Source: a virus. From it: a DNA stretch of 34,491 nucleotides. The stretch is from IMG/VR virus record IMGVR_UViG_3300025889_000452, positions 1 through 34,491 of that record. One strand, written 5' to 3'. Below are positions 21,593 through 30,707 of the stretch, piece by piece. The notes under the pieces are model-generated. The model was not told where the DNA came from. It saw only the letters and a program-made list of their open reading frames with translations, and did no database searches. The first letter of the stretch is position 1; each line of letters opens with the position of its first letter. The translations under genes were made by a program, and so were the position numbers.

Positions 21593-23275
21593 TTACCAAG
21601 TTCCGCAATCTATTGTATCGTTTACTCCAATCTTCGCATTGAATACACTCCAATCCGAGCTACTCAAAGCACCTCTTGCACTCGCACTAGCCGTAGGAAG
21701 ATTAAATGTATGAGTATCCGTTACGCTACTTATTGAAAAGTCAGTTCCGCTTGTACCTACCGCAAAATATTGTGTCGCCGCCGTTAAGCCATTTAAAGTA
21801 CCAATACCAGTTGTGAAGGTAGTATGTACTTCCGCTATCTTACCATCTTCGGTATATAAAGTTACACTCTTACCATTTGTGTTTTGAATATAAAATTGTA
21901 TGACTACCCTATCGGTTGCAGTTATTGCAGTTGCAGGAACAGATATATCAAAGCTATAAAGCGTTGGTACATTGCCCTCCGTAATTTGCTTAATTGGAGA
22001 TGTTGAGATAAGTGTAATGGTAGAGCCGTTCCATACCTCTAGCTTTGCATAAAGCTCTGCATGATTTGATCCACCTCCAGTTTCACTTAAATATGTATCT
22101 ATTGTCCAAACACCAGCAGGAATTTGTAGTAGATTAGGTACACCAGCATCGGTAATAAAATTAGCAAGTGTTCCAGTTGCGGAAGCGGTAAAATTTGCTG
22201 CACTTCCAGTGCCAGCAATCTCACCTAGCTCATACATTGGCAACCCTGCTATTGTGCCTTGTGAAGTATTACCATTGAAGTAATAAATTCTACCTCCACC
22301 ACCCCCACCAGGTACACTTGGGAAATCAGCCAAGCTACCATCACCACGAACATATTGTGAAACTGCGCCAGCTCCACTAACCGCTATCGTACCATTGCTA
22401 GTCAAAGGAGAATTGTTCACCGTAAATGCGGATGGCATTGTAAGTCCAACACTTGTAAGTCCAGTGTCTATATCACTCCAGGATGTTGTAATTGTACCAC
22501 CATCTTGCTGAGTTAATGTTAGAGTCTTTGTGCTTGTGCCAGTGACACTTGCACTATTTATTTTATCGTTATATGCTTGATCCCATTCAGCTTGCTTTGC
22601 ATCTGTTGGGATTGAATATCCGCTACCATAAGTTATGGCAATTGTACCATTGCTTGTTAATGGGCTATTTGATACGGTTAAGCCAGTTGGAACGCTTATG
22701 CCAACTGAAGTAAGTCCAGTGTCAGTGTCCGTGCCATTCACCCATGCTGATCCGTTATATTTCAGCACTTGATTGGTAGTAGGCGATGTTATTGTCACAT
22801 CTCCAAGTTGTCCCAAATTATAATCACCTTCCGTAGCCACCACATCGCCAGTCCTTCCAAAAACACTTGTCACTGGTGCAGTATCATAATCCGACCAGCT
22901 TGCTTGTAAGGTAGAGCCGTCTTGCTTGGTAAGGGTAAGTGTCTTGGTTGTCGTACCGCTAACGCTTGCAGCAGTCAAGCTCCGATCATATGCCGTGTCC
23001 CACTGCGCTTGCTCAGCATCCGTAGGAAGGCTATAACCAGATGAATATGTTACGGCTAATGTGCCACTTTGTGTTAGTGGACTATTTGCAACACTAAACC
23101 CAGTAGGCATTGTAAGCCCAACGGAGGTTAAATTTGTTGCAGCACCACTAGCATTATAATCAAGGCTCACATATACCGGACTCTGCTGGCCTCCACTTAT
23201 AGTAATATCAGTTACATCATAAGTAACTTTAATTACTGGTTGTGTATTTTGGTATGTAACTTTTATTACTATCAC
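21593..23275 (-). CDS. Repetitive tail fibre / baseplate protein
   Basis: The product is 560 aa. The start is GTG, coupled to the upstream stop as GTGA. Three related segments repeat at residues 49-130, 187-269 and 272-300 (L-T-S-V-G-L-T-M-P-T-G-F, then S-P-L-T-x-x-G-T-I-A, then W-S-D). A hinge P-G-G-G-G-G-G-R lies at 322-329, followed by a globular beta domain with E-L-Y-A-K-L-E-V-W-N-G. The C-terminal block N-G-L-T-A-A-T-Q-Y-F recurs in the next gene. It probably links the baseplate to the long fibre. Confidence 0.78.
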   Translation of the reverse strand: MIVIKVTYQNTQPVIKVTYDVTDITISGGQQSPVYVSLDYNASGAATNLTSVGLTMPTGFSVANSPLTQSGTLAVTYSSGYSLPTDAEQAQWDTAYDRSLTAASVSGTTTKTLTLTKQDGSTLQASWSDYDTAPVTSVFGRTGDVVATEGDYNLGQLGDVTITSPTTNQVLKYNGSAWVNGTDTDTGLTSVGISVPTGLTVSNSPLTSNGTIAITYGSGYSIPTDAKQAEWDQAYNDKINSASVTGTSTKTLTLTQQDGGTITTSWSDIDTGLTSVGLTMPSAFTVNNSPLTSNGTIAVSGAGAVSQYVRGDGSLADFPSVPGGGGGGRIYYFNGNTSQGTIAGLPMYELGEIAGTGSAANFTASATGTLANFITDAGVPNLLQIPAGVWTIDTYLSETGGGSNHAELYAKLEVWNGSTITLISTSPIKQITEGNVPTLYSFDISVPATAITATDRVVIQFYIQNTNGKSVTLYTEDGKIAEVHTTFTTGIGTLNGLTAATQYFAVGTSGTDFSISSVTDTHTFNLPTASASARGALSSSDWSVFNAKIGVNDTIDCGTW

Positions 23276-23610
23276 GATGTAACTTGGTTTTGAACTTCTA
23301 CATACCCTTGCATCCAGGTATATTTATTTGTTGATATTGTTACTTCAAGTTCGTAAGTATATTCACCGGCCGTATAAGCAGCAGTTTGAGTAGGTGTGAG
23401 CGTTACTTTTCTTGTATGATTGTCTATCTGCACAAAAGTAGCATTAAGCCACTCAATCATCACCGTTCCACTTGTGTTCTTGGCTTGTAATTTAAACGAA
23501 TATGTTGAAACATCTATTGGAGTTTCCTCACATTCATCTTCATAGAATGAATAGGAGACTACATAAGTGTCACCTTTTTTGATTGGTTTCATGTTCAATT
23601 CTCCTATCAT
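23272..23610 (-). CDS. BppU-like immunoglobulin-fold baseplate protein
   Basis: The product is 112 aa. The pattern I-K-K-G-D-T-Y, then Y-S-F-K-L-Q-A-K-N, then V-T-L-T-P-T-Q-T-A-A-Y-T-A-G-E-Y-T-Y-E-L-E-V matches the N-terminal Ig-like domain of upper baseplate proteins (BppU family). The ATG at 23610 overlaps the previous stop (ATGA). A second in-frame ATG six codons on (23592) has AGGAG about 8 bases before it, a rare Shine-Dalgarno-like site here, and may be the real start. It likely joins fibres to the tail tip. Confidence 0.68.
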   Translation of the reverse strand: MIGELNMKPIKKGDTYVVSYSFYEDECEETPIDVSTYSFKLQAKNTSGTVMIEWLNATFVQIDNHTRKVTLTPTQTAAYTAGEYTYELEVTISTNKYTWMQGYVEVQNQVTS

Positions 23611-23828
23611 AATCTATCAGCTTTATCTTTTAATTCTAATTTTATTTCATTGAGCGCTTGCATAATCTCCTTAAATTGCTCTACGGTTTCATCCTCTTTC
23701 TTTTCAAGCGTTTTAAGTCGCAAATCATGCTCTCTTAATTTTATTTTCATATCTGTATAAATACGAATTCCCCCTAAAATAAAGGCGAATGTTTGAATAC
23801 CAAGAATTAACCAGAAATTTGCTTCCAT
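23607..23828 (-). CDS. Small membrane-anchored coiled-coil protein
   Basis: The product is 73 aa. One hydrophobic helix (F-W-L-I-L-G-I-Q-T-F-A-F-I-L-G-G) is followed by a highly charged coiled coil (L-K-T-L-E-K-K-E-D-E-T-V-E-Q-F-K). This resembles XhlA/hemolysin-type holin partners, but the gene lies among baseplate genes rather than in the lysis block. It may be a membrane-linked lysis accessory or a tail-tip anchor. It overlaps the next gene by 4 bases. Confidence 0.55.
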   Translation of the reverse strand: MEANFWLILGIQTFAFILGGIRIYTDMKIKLREHDLRLKTLEKKEDETVEQFKEIMQALNEIKLELKDKADRL

Positions 23829-23852
23829 TTCGCTTAAAATTACATAATTTTT

Positions 23853-24476
23853 TTATATTGATATATATGCCGCTTTTACCGTTTTGCCATTATATGACGT
23901 ACCAATATTGATACTATAAACTCCACCTCCTTCGTTAGTAACGCTATAATTATAATACCATACTCCTTCTATTCCAACTGCCACTAATTTGTAAGATGAC
24001 GTACTTCTTGCCGTAATTTTACCGCTTGAAACGGTATAGCTATCAACACTTGTTATTTCTACAAGTGGCCCAGTACCTTGCAACGTGAATGAATAAGTGC
24101 CATTTTGTGTCGTTGCACTTGTTAAAGTCAAATCTTGTATAATACAACTAAATTGATATACTTTATAATTTCCAGTTGTATCAATCATATCCAAATATGC
24201 CACAAATTCTGTGTCACTTCCTTCAATAAAACTATCAAAAAATGTTATTGGCTGCATTGATGATTGAGCCATTTTGACAAGTCCATCACCACTTATTGTA
24301 AATGATGACCTATTGGGTATATACTCACGAAATATACCATTTGTTCTTGGCGCAAGCTCAAGAAAATCCCTAGTAATACTTAAAGTTGCAGTTTTAGTAC
24401 AAGCAAATGGATAAACATTACCACTTGCATCTGTAACCGCTATTACTAAACCTTCTGCTTTAACTGCTTCTGCCAT
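23853..24476 (-). CDS. Second tail-tube-like protein
   Basis: The product is 207 aa. The N-terminus (I-A-V-T-D-A-S-G-N-V-Y-P-F-A-C-T-K-T-A-T-L-S-I) followed by F-R-E-Y-I-P-N-R-S-S-F-T-I-S-G-D-G-L-V matches the pattern of TP901-1-type tail tube proteins. The C-terminal third, S-S-G-K-I-T-A-R onward, looks like a small extra beta domain. It sits after the hub-like protein, far from the main tube gene (29380-29811). It may form a distal tube ring or a fibre-attachment collar. Confidence 0.62.
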   Translation of the reverse strand: MAEAVKAEGLVIAVTDASGNVYPFACTKTATLSITRDFLELAPRTNGIFREYIPNRSSFTISGDGLVKMAQSSMQPITFFDSFIEGSDTEFVAYLDMIDTTGNYKVYQFSCIIQDLTLTSATTQNGTYSFTLQGTGPLVEITSVDSYTVSSGKITARSTSSYKLVAVGIEGVWYYNYSVTNEGGGVYSINIGTSYNGKTVKAAYISI

Positions 24477-24477
24477 A

Positions 24478-26886
24478 TTAATTCGTTAAATATTTGTCCT
24501 CATAAGTATCAAAAGTCTGAGCCGTATTAGTAGTATAACTAAAAGTCATTGAACCTCCGGTTAAATCAAAAGAATAAATATTGCTATCTATCCATACGCT
24601 TAATATATCATTTGTAGATAATGCCACACTTGATGCGCTTAAATCCACATTAAAATATTCAGGAGTATTATTTATATAAACCGTTCCAGTTGCAAGTAAT
24701 GTTGTGCCGTTTTTATATAGCTTGAAATCAACCGGACTTGTGCCATAAGTATTTATCGCACCACTAACATTACATGATATATTTACGGTTATATTATTTG
24801 ATCCATTATATGTTATATTGCTTGTACCTCCAAGCGTAAAATCAGCCGGACTTACTATTGTCCAAGGCACATAATTTGTTGAGCTATATGACCCAGTTGT
24901 TACATCAGCTTGAAAATTCTTTGTGATATTAGTTCCTGGGTCTTTTTGACTATCATATACTTCAATAAGAGTAGCTGACCATGTTGCGGCTTCAAAATCA
25001 ATTTCACGCATATTCAAAACATAATACACCTTATCTGGATCATCGTCAACAAAAATAAATGTATTAATTAATCCTATTGGATCAGCACCACTATTAAATT
25101 TTAATCCATAACAATTTACATCAATCTTATTACGGTTAAATCTATTATGCTCCCAATAAGGGATCAAATTTTGTTGTAAAAAAGGGAATCTTTCATCTGG
25201 ATACCTATACCTAAACCATTCTGCATTTGTCAATGTTTCGCCATCTTGCTCAAACATTATGCCTTTAAAATTATATGATACATTATCCTCTAAATATGTA
25301 GTATTTTCTGATACATTCCGTAAACTATCAGTTTTTACATATTTAACTTGATGTGATGTTATATTTGATCTTCTTTGATCTGTATTAAATACTGGAATTA
25401 CTTCAAGTGAAAAATTCTTAACATTTACTTGATTATCAACATAAGCCTGCTTGTTTTCTCCATAAAATACAAATCTAAACTTTCCTTGTGCCGGAATTGG
25501 CTCAGATGTTATGGTAAATGAGTTCCATTGATCAGCAAAAATTTCTTTAGTATCATTTATATCAAAAGTTATAGCAGTTGGAGTTCCGCTAAATCCACTA
25601 TTTGCGGTATGCCATTTTCCATCAGCATCCATTGTATAATTTCCAATGCTTGTTTCAAGTAAAATATAAGCAATTTTTATGGTCTTTTTAGATGCTGGAT
25701 AATAATTATATTTATAATTAAATGCAATATTTAATTGATCAAGTGATCTAACATTACAATATTCACTTACTATCCAACTATCATTTGAGTCAGCAAGTCT
25801 AAAAAATGCCAATCTTTCACTTAATATTGTATCAAGATATATTTCATCAATCCCTTTTGGTCTAGTTACTGGAGTTGGACTATTAAATGATCCTTCTTGA
25901 AATGTCCAATTATCTAATTGGTATAATTTTATAGATGAGTTTGCACTAACCAAAGCTCCCCTTGTAAAACTTGAATTTTGTACGCATTCTGGATAAGTTA
26001 CATATTGTTTTGTAAGTTTATCCTCTTTTGTACGGCGCATTATATATCTAAGCATTTCCGCAGATATTGGCTTCATGCTTTCATCTACGCCAATATTTGC
26101 GTCATATCTTCTATTTGAACTATGGCGACCAGTTACGCTATTCCTAAAACCTCTCAAGTTAGTATTAGTAGGTATATATAAATCCTCCAATCTCAAAAAG
26201 TACCATTGACCTTTATATTGAAATAAAGTCTGGTTAAATGATGTATTAATTTTATTTAATGTATCTAGTTTAGAATCATATTGCTTTGGCTCTTGCATGA
26301 ATGTTCTTGTGTCAATATAACATTGATCAAGGCACATATCAGTATTGCCATCACTCATTGAAGTATGATATAAACTATTATAAACTCTTGATTGTAAAAG
26401 AGTTTGTGGTGTTTCTTCTAAACAATAACCTATTGCTTCCCAAGGAGTAACCAATCCAACAACCTCTGCTCCTTCATTGCTAAATTGCTTTTCGCTTAAT
26501 TGGCCAATTCCTTCAGTTGCAGTTAATGTTAAAATATGATCAGTTTGTACCCAAGTTTCTTGAAAATTATCTTGCAAAATATACCCATACCAATATGGCG
26601 AAAATGATCCAAACGAAAATATAACTAATATGTCATCATCGTTATTAGTTATAAAATTGTCCATTGTTACACCACTATCACTTGCAATAATATTTATTGT
26701 TGCTTGTTGCGGTCTATATGGCTTAAATAAATCTTCTGAAGTATTGTATTCTTGTAAAATGAATGGCCTTGAAGAACCAATCAAATTAGTAACACCGCCA
26801 GTCCATCCTTCATAATGAAATTGAATTTGGCAAGTATCACCCTGGCGATTCTTAAACTCTAACCTATATTTTTCTTGTTTAGCCAA
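24478..26886 (-). CDS. Tail hub / tip protein (large)
   Basis: The product is 802 aa. The start is TTG at 26886, overlapping the tape measure stop; no ATG lies near it. The N-terminal 200 residues (F-H-Y-E-G-W-T-G-G-V-T, then Y-W-Y-G-Y-I-L-Q-D-N-F) look like a distal tail or baseplate hub domain. The C-terminal 100 residues are a beta sandwich that could bind carbohydrate. It follows the tape measure gene, the standard place for hub proteins of siphophages. No peptidase or lysozyme motif is seen. Function by position and size. Confidence 0.65.
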   Translation of the reverse strand: MAKQEKYRLEFKNRQGDTCQIQFHYEGWTGGVTNLIGSSRPFILQEYNTSEDLFKPYRPQQATINIIASDSGVTMDNFITNNDDDILVIFSFGSFSPYWYGYILQDNFQETWVQTDHILTLTATEGIGQLSEKQFSNEGAEVVGLVTPWEAIGYCLEETPQTLLQSRVYNSLYHTSMSDGNTDMCLDQCYIDTRTFMQEPKQYDSKLDTLNKINTSFNQTLFQYKGQWYFLRLEDLYIPTNTNLRGFRNSVTGRHSSNRRYDANIGVDESMKPISAEMLRYIMRRTKEDKLTKQYVTYPECVQNSSFTRGALVSANSSIKLYQLDNWTFQEGSFNSPTPVTRPKGIDEIYLDTILSERLAFFRLADSNDSWIVSEYCNVRSLDQLNIAFNYKYNYYPASKKTIKIAYILLETSIGNYTMDADGKWHTANSGFSGTPTAITFDINDTKEIFADQWNSFTITSEPIPAQGKFRFVFYGENKQAYVDNQVNVKNFSLEVIPVFNTDQRRSNITSHQVKYVKTDSLRNVSENTTYLEDNVSYNFKGIMFEQDGETLTNAEWFRYRYPDERFPFLQQNLIPYWEHNRFNRNKIDVNCYGLKFNSGADPIGLINTFIFVDDDPDKVYYVLNMREIDFEAATWSATLIEVYDSQKDPGTNITKNFQADVTTGSYSSTNYVPWTIVSPADFTLGGTSNITYNGSNNITVNISCNVSGAINTYGTSPVDFKLYKNGTTLLATGTVYINNTPEYFNVDLSASSVALSTNDILSVWIDSNIYSFDLTGGSMTFSYTTNTAQTFDTYEDKYLTN

Positions 26887-28747
26887 TTCTATTTATGTTA
26901 GTGTTTGTTCTATTTATAGCACCAATTAAATCTGATCCTCTTAAGCTCAATGCAACTGATCCGCTCATGGCTAATCCTCCTTGAGTTATCCCACCCATAT
27001 TTACTGCTCCTGGAGTTGTCCTACCAAATCCACCGCCACCAGTTGCCTTATCAGCCAATCTTGCCGTTGCACTATATCCACCTCCAGTTATTGCATCAGC
27101 AATGGCAACTGCGGCAGTTGTAGCAATTATTTGTACCAAAATACGTTTCAATTGCTCAATAACTATATTTCCAAATTCTTTCCAACTTATTTTACCACCT
27201 TCTAAAACGGTATCAAATAAATAAGTTAATGGTTGTACAAGTGATGATTCAATAATACTTGCTATATTATTAAAATTTTTAGCTAATTCTTTTGATGTTG
27301 TTTTAGTATTATTATCTATATTTTTGAAAAAACCATTTATTTTTCTTTGAAATTCCTCTAACCCTAATAACATATCATTTTGCATTAATGATTGATTAAG
27401 GGTATTAAATCCATTATTTACTTTTGTATTTAATGTATTTCCTAAACCATCCATTGCAAATTGAGCTGCCATTGTTCTCTCTGCAACTTTTTGAATAATA
27501 TAATTCCAACCTTCTAAATTTTTGGCATTTTTTTGTAAAATATGATTGAAATCATCACCGGCAAAAGTTGCACTTGCACCAAATCCAGTCCATAAACCTA
27601 ATTCTTTAGCAGCTTCTTGTTGCTGCTTTCTAAATCTTTTTAATGCTTCTTCACTATCATATACTTTTGAATTATATTGAGCAATTGAATTGACCAATGG
27701 CTCTAATTTCTTCAAATATTCATCAGTAGTCGATATTGTTTGATTATATGCGGTGATATTTGCTTTTAACGCATTTTCAGCATTTTTTAATGTTATAACT
27801 TCAACTGCTTGAAAACCTTCAGCTTGTGCAGCATCAATTATACCTTGTTTTTTTGCACGATTATAAGCATCTTGAGCTTGAGTCAAATTTGTTATTAAAC
27901 TAGCTCTTTCTATTTCTAGTGTTAATTGTTTATTGGTTACTTCACCAATAACTTTATTTAATGCTTGCTCTTGTGCTTTTAATAATATTAAATTTCTTCT
28001 TTGTTTTGCTTGTTCACCTATTAAATTAATAGATTCTTGTGTAAGTGCATTTTCATCACGAATGCCAGCAATAACATCTGGTGCAATTGTTTTTAACTCT
28101 CTATATGCTGCAATTCTTTCACTATATGGCTTTTTGCTATCTTTTAAACTATTTACTAATATATCAATTTTACCAGATTCAGCAGTTGCACTACTAGCAC
28201 CATCAATTAATTCTTTATTATATGATTTTTGTAATTTTTCTGCTTCAGAAACTAAACCAAATACATTTTTAAATGCTTCACCAAGTGATCCATATTTTTG
28301 TGTAAGTGATGTAACACCAGCGATAATAGCACCAAATGCAAATGATAATCCTGCTGGGCCAATCAAAGATGTGCCAACTGCTTTTAATGCACCGCCAAGA
28401 CCTCCACTTGTTTTACTTAACTGAGAAAATTGATCTAAAACAATTGGTAAGTTATTTTGAATAGCAATAAATCCAAATGGCAAATCTCTTGCAACTTGAC
28501 TTATTGAATTTAATGCAGCAGCACCAGCGTAAGATGATTGAGGTAATTTATCTAAACCAACTTTCCTTAAATTAATTAAACTTTGTTCAAGCTCACCAAT
28601 ATATTTATTGGTTTCTACAATAGCTTGCCCAGTCTGTGTTTTAAGTGTATTTCTAACACTTTTTAATTCAGCTTCTACTTCAGTAATGGATTTGGTAAAT
28701 TGACTTATATCCGCACCTAACCGAAATATAAAATCCTCATTTGCCAT
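26879..28747 (-). CDS. Tape measure protein
   Basis: The product is 622 aa with an ATG start. The N-terminus F-R-L-G-A-D-I-S-Q-F-T-K-S-I is typical of the family. Long alternating helices follow, with a hydrophobic central region (L-I-G-P-A-G-L-S-F-A-F-G-A-I-I-A-G-V) and a second near the C-terminus (V-Q-I-I-A-T-T-A-A-V-A-I-A-D-A-I). Its length sets tail length; at the usual rise per residue of a stretched helix this implies a tail of roughly 90 nm. It overlaps the end of the frameshifted chaperone by 11 bases. No lytic domain is seen. Confidence 0.85.
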   Translation of the reverse strand: MANEDFIFRLGADISQFTKSITEVEAELKSVRNTLKTQTGQAIVETNKYIGELEQSLINLRKVGLDKLPQSSYAGAAALNSISQVARDLPFGFIAIQNNLPIVLDQFSQLSKTSGGLGGALKAVGTSLIGPAGLSFAFGAIIAGVTSLTQKYGSLGEAFKNVFGLVSEAEKLQKSYNKELIDGASSATAESGKIDILVNSLKDSKKPYSERIAAYRELKTIAPDVIAGIRDENALTQESINLIGEQAKQRRNLILLKAQEQALNKVIGEVTNKQLTLEIERASLITNLTQAQDAYNRAKKQGIIDAAQAEGFQAVEVITLKNAENALKANITAYNQTISTTDEYLKKLEPLVNSIAQYNSKVYDSEEALKRFRKQQQEAAKELGLWTGFGASATFAGDDFNHILQKNAKNLEGWNYIIQKVAERTMAAQFAMDGLGNTLNTKVNNGFNTLNQSLMQNDMLLGLEEFQRKINGFFKNIDNNTKTTSKELAKNFNNIASIIESSLVQPLTYLFDTVLEGGKISWKEFGNIVIEQLKRILVQIIATTAAVAIADAITGGGYSATARLADKATGGGGFGRTTPGAVNMGGITQGGLAMSGSVALSLRGSDLIGAINRTNTNINRIG

Positions 28748-29377
28748 TACTTAACCGTTTAAATATTTGTCTATATTCTTCCTCGTCAATTTTGCTCACC
28801 GTTTCATCACCAGGTAACTCCCATAGTTGCTCTGGTGATTTTGGTGCGGTCTTTGGATCGCCCATTAACCGCACCATAGTAAACATTAACATTCTTGTTT
28901 GCTTATAGTCATCAATTCTACGAGCCTCATGTCCTTTTATCATAAGGGACAAATGCTTAGGACTCATCGAATAAAACTCACGAGGCAGCAGTCTTAATTC
29001 ACCAAAAGCAAACGCTTCTATTTCTTCCCACGAGAGTTCTTTTTTTTTGCTTGTTCTTGCTCATCTTTTGGCTTGATAAAATCGCTTTCACTCCAACATT
29101 TAATCGCTTTTGCGATCTCATTATCTTCTTTGTTAGTTAGCAATGTTATCTCAACCCAATCAACAATATCAGCAAATTTATATTTTGGTTCGGCTTCCTT
29201 TACAACGCAATTGTTATAATATCCACTATAAATAATGTGACTTATTGTGATCTCATTTAATATAGATGAATCTAACTCTTTGTTGTTTTGGAATTTCTCT
29301 TGCAAATAGCGAAAAGATGCCATCCCAAATTTTAGTCCAATAGTATCTTCATTAATAGTAATAGTAGTATAATTCAT
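28737..29377 (-). CDS. Tail assembly chaperone, -1 frameshift product (G-T type)
   Basis: The short product (29018-29377) ends in K-K-K-N-S-R-G-K-K. At a run of nine A (29048-29040) a -1 slip moves ribosomes into a frame that reads E-L-S-W-E-E-I-E-A-F-A-F-G-E-L and continues to 28737, total 213 aa. The extension looks like the T domain of lambda G/GT chaperones. Nothing upstream in the extension frame provides a credible start before the slip; an ATG at 28967 would lose its conserved beginning. The extended product should join the tape measure during tail assembly. Confidence 0.85.
29018..29377 (-). CDS. Tail assembly chaperone, short form
   Basis: The product is 119 aa with an ATG start, 2 bases after the tail tube gene. 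The N-terminus Y-T-T-I-T-I-N-E-D-T-I-G-L-K-F-G is followed by a helical domain (Y-L-Q-E-K-F) and a lysine-rich tail in the slippery zone. Its position between tail tube and tape measure is that of lambda gpG analogues. The short form is expected in large excess over the frameshifted one. Confidence 0.85.
   Translation of the reverse strand: MNYTTITINEDTIGLKFGMASFRYLQEKFQNNKELDSSILNEITISHIIYSGYYNNCVVKEAEPKYKFADIVDWVEITLLTNKEDNEIAKAIKCWSESDFIKPKDEQEQAKKKNSRGKK
29040..29048 (-). promoter_or_regulatory. Programmed -1 frameshift site (A9)
   Basis: The minus strand reads GC-AAAAAAAAA-G, which contains the canonical heptamer A-AAA-AAA in the zero frame GCA-AAA-AAA-AAG. The zero frame stops at 29018 and the -1 frame is open for about 100 codons. 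Both tRNAs can re-pair fully after slipping. Confidence 0.8.
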
Positions 29378-29379
29378 AA

Positions 29380-29811
29380 TTATGCAGTTACATCAATTGT
29401 TCCGGTAGATGCGATTGTACCTGAAAAATTGATGAATTCAGTAGTTGATTGATTAAGAGTAAGTGATGTGATATAACCAGCAAATTGATGGTAATATGCA
29501 GCACCAGTTGAAGAACCAGTTACGGTTGGATTTTGTACTCTAACGGTTACAAGAGTCTTATTAGCAAACGCAGTCAAAAGCGAGCTATAAGATACTTGTG
29601 AAGCAGTTGGAGAAACTTCGCAAATTGCGTCGAAATCCAAACTCATTTGAGGAAATCCAACTGCGGTAAGAACACCACAATTTGTTTGATCAGTAGTGGA
29701 ATCAACCGTAGAATTTACGGATGATGTACGCAAACATACGAGGTCTTTATATGACGATCCACCAGCTACGTCAATCTCGATGTTTTGTAATGAACCTTGA
29801 ACTTGTCCCAT
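29380..29811 (-). CDS. Major tail tube protein
   Basis: The product is 143 aa. It is a beta-rich protein (I-E-I-D-V-A-G-G, M-S-L-D-F-D-A-I-C-E-V-S-P, T-L-V-T-V-R-V-Q-N-P-T-V-T-G) of the size and pattern of siphophage tube subunits. It lies between the tail terminator gene and the tail chaperone, the conserved place of the major tail protein. It should form the hexameric rings of the tail tube. The call depends mainly on gene order and length. Confidence 0.8.
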   Translation of the reverse strand: MGQVQGSLQNIEIDVAGGSSYKDLVCLRTSSVNSTVDSTTDQTNCGVLTAVGFPQMSLDFDAICEVSPTASQVSYSSLLTAFANKTLVTVRVQNPTVTGSSTGAAYYHQFAGYITSLTLNQSTTEFINFSGTIASTGTIDVTA

Positions 29812-29817
29812 TTTATT

Positions 29818-30249
29818 TTATTTTTGGTTTACTAAATTACGAATTGTTAATATCTTTCTTGAAACATAATTATCTCCTTCCCACAAAGGTAAGTAAGTTG
29901 ATGATGTTCTAGCCATTGGAAACACTTCAAAATCAGCATCATCAAAACCATCTACACCAGTGTCAGGAATTAAAATATTTAATATTTGGGATGAGATATT
30001 ATCTACTTGTCCCATGTTATTATTTTTGTTTTGTTCACTATATACCTCAATAGTCACCTCAACAATATTTCCAAATGAGTTATTTGTATTGTCAGCGTTT
30101 TCAGTAATATTAGTGATAATTACATATTGCTCAGGAACGGTCACAAATGGAGGTTGTCCATATACCGGCACATTTTTACTATTCCATGTTAAATTGCCAT
30201 TCAAAGCATTAACATAAATAGTACGAACATTATTTGAGCAATCCTTCAT
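29818..30249 (-). CDS. Tail terminator / tail completion protein
   Basis: The product is 143 aa. The pattern (I-Y-V-N-A-L-N-G-N, P-E-Q-Y-V-I-I-T-N-I, V-E-V-T-I-E-V-Y-S) resembles DUF3168-like tail terminators, which cap the tube at the head-proximal end. The gene overlaps the gp10-like gene by one base and precedes the tail tube gene. Identity rests on pattern and order. Confidence 0.72.
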   Translation of the reverse strand: MKDCSNNVRTIYVNALNGNLTWNSKNVPVYGQPPFVTVPEQYVIITNITENADNTNNSFGNIVEVTIEVYSEQNKNNNMGQVDNISSQILNILIPDTGVDGFDDADFEVFPMARTSSTYLPLWEGDNYVSRKILTIRNLVNQK

Positions 30250-30707
30250 TATGCTTTTTTACTTTTTCTTATAAATTCTCTCACTCTTTTCTGATATATA
30301 GGCCAATAAGCTAAAATACTCGGTCTCATATATGGTCTTGGTGGCAAATTAACTTGTTTAATTCCTTTACCTCTGAATAAACCAGCCAATTTTGCCCAAG
30401 CATTGTTTTCAGGAGTTATAAACCTATTCCCAGTTCCAAACTCAATATATGCAGCATAATCAGTTTGAGCTACAAATTGATAGCTTAAGAATTGATCTTT
30501 TTTGAATGATATTGAGTTTAATAATCTTCCAGTATCAACCGCTCCTTGGCTACTAACTAAATTCTTTGCACTTCTTACCATATCTTCACCAGTTGCGGCT
30601 AACTCACGATCCATAGTAGCACTAACCTCATTTACCGTTTGTTTGTATTTGGTAAGTATGCGGTTGAATCTCGCATCATTAACTTCTAGTTTAAATCCAC
30701 TAGCCAT
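30249..30707 (-). CDS. HK97 gp10-like neck protein
   Basis: The product is 152 aa. The family signature is visible: a helical N-terminus with V-R-S-A-K-N-L-V, then D-T-G-R-L-L-N-S-I, Y-A-A-Y-I-E-F-G-T-G and P-P-R-P-Y-M-R-P-S. Proteins of this family (HK97 gp10, DUF646-like) belong to the neck. The start codon shares its first base with the stop of the connector gene, so translation is coupled. Confidence 0.9.
   Translation of the reverse strand: MASGFKLEVNDARFNRILTKYKQTVNEVSATMDRELAATGEDMVRSAKNLVSSQGAVDTGRLLNSISFKKDQFLSYQFVAQTDYAAYIEFGTGNRFITPENNAWAKLAGLFRGKGIKQVNLPPRPYMRPSILAYWPIYQKRVREFIRKSKKA

Noticed and set aside
28737-28967. Separate 76-aa gene starting at 28967
   Set aside because: The conserved beginning lies upstream of this ATG in the same frame and connects to the slippery A9 run, so it is the 3' part of a frameshifted chaperone.
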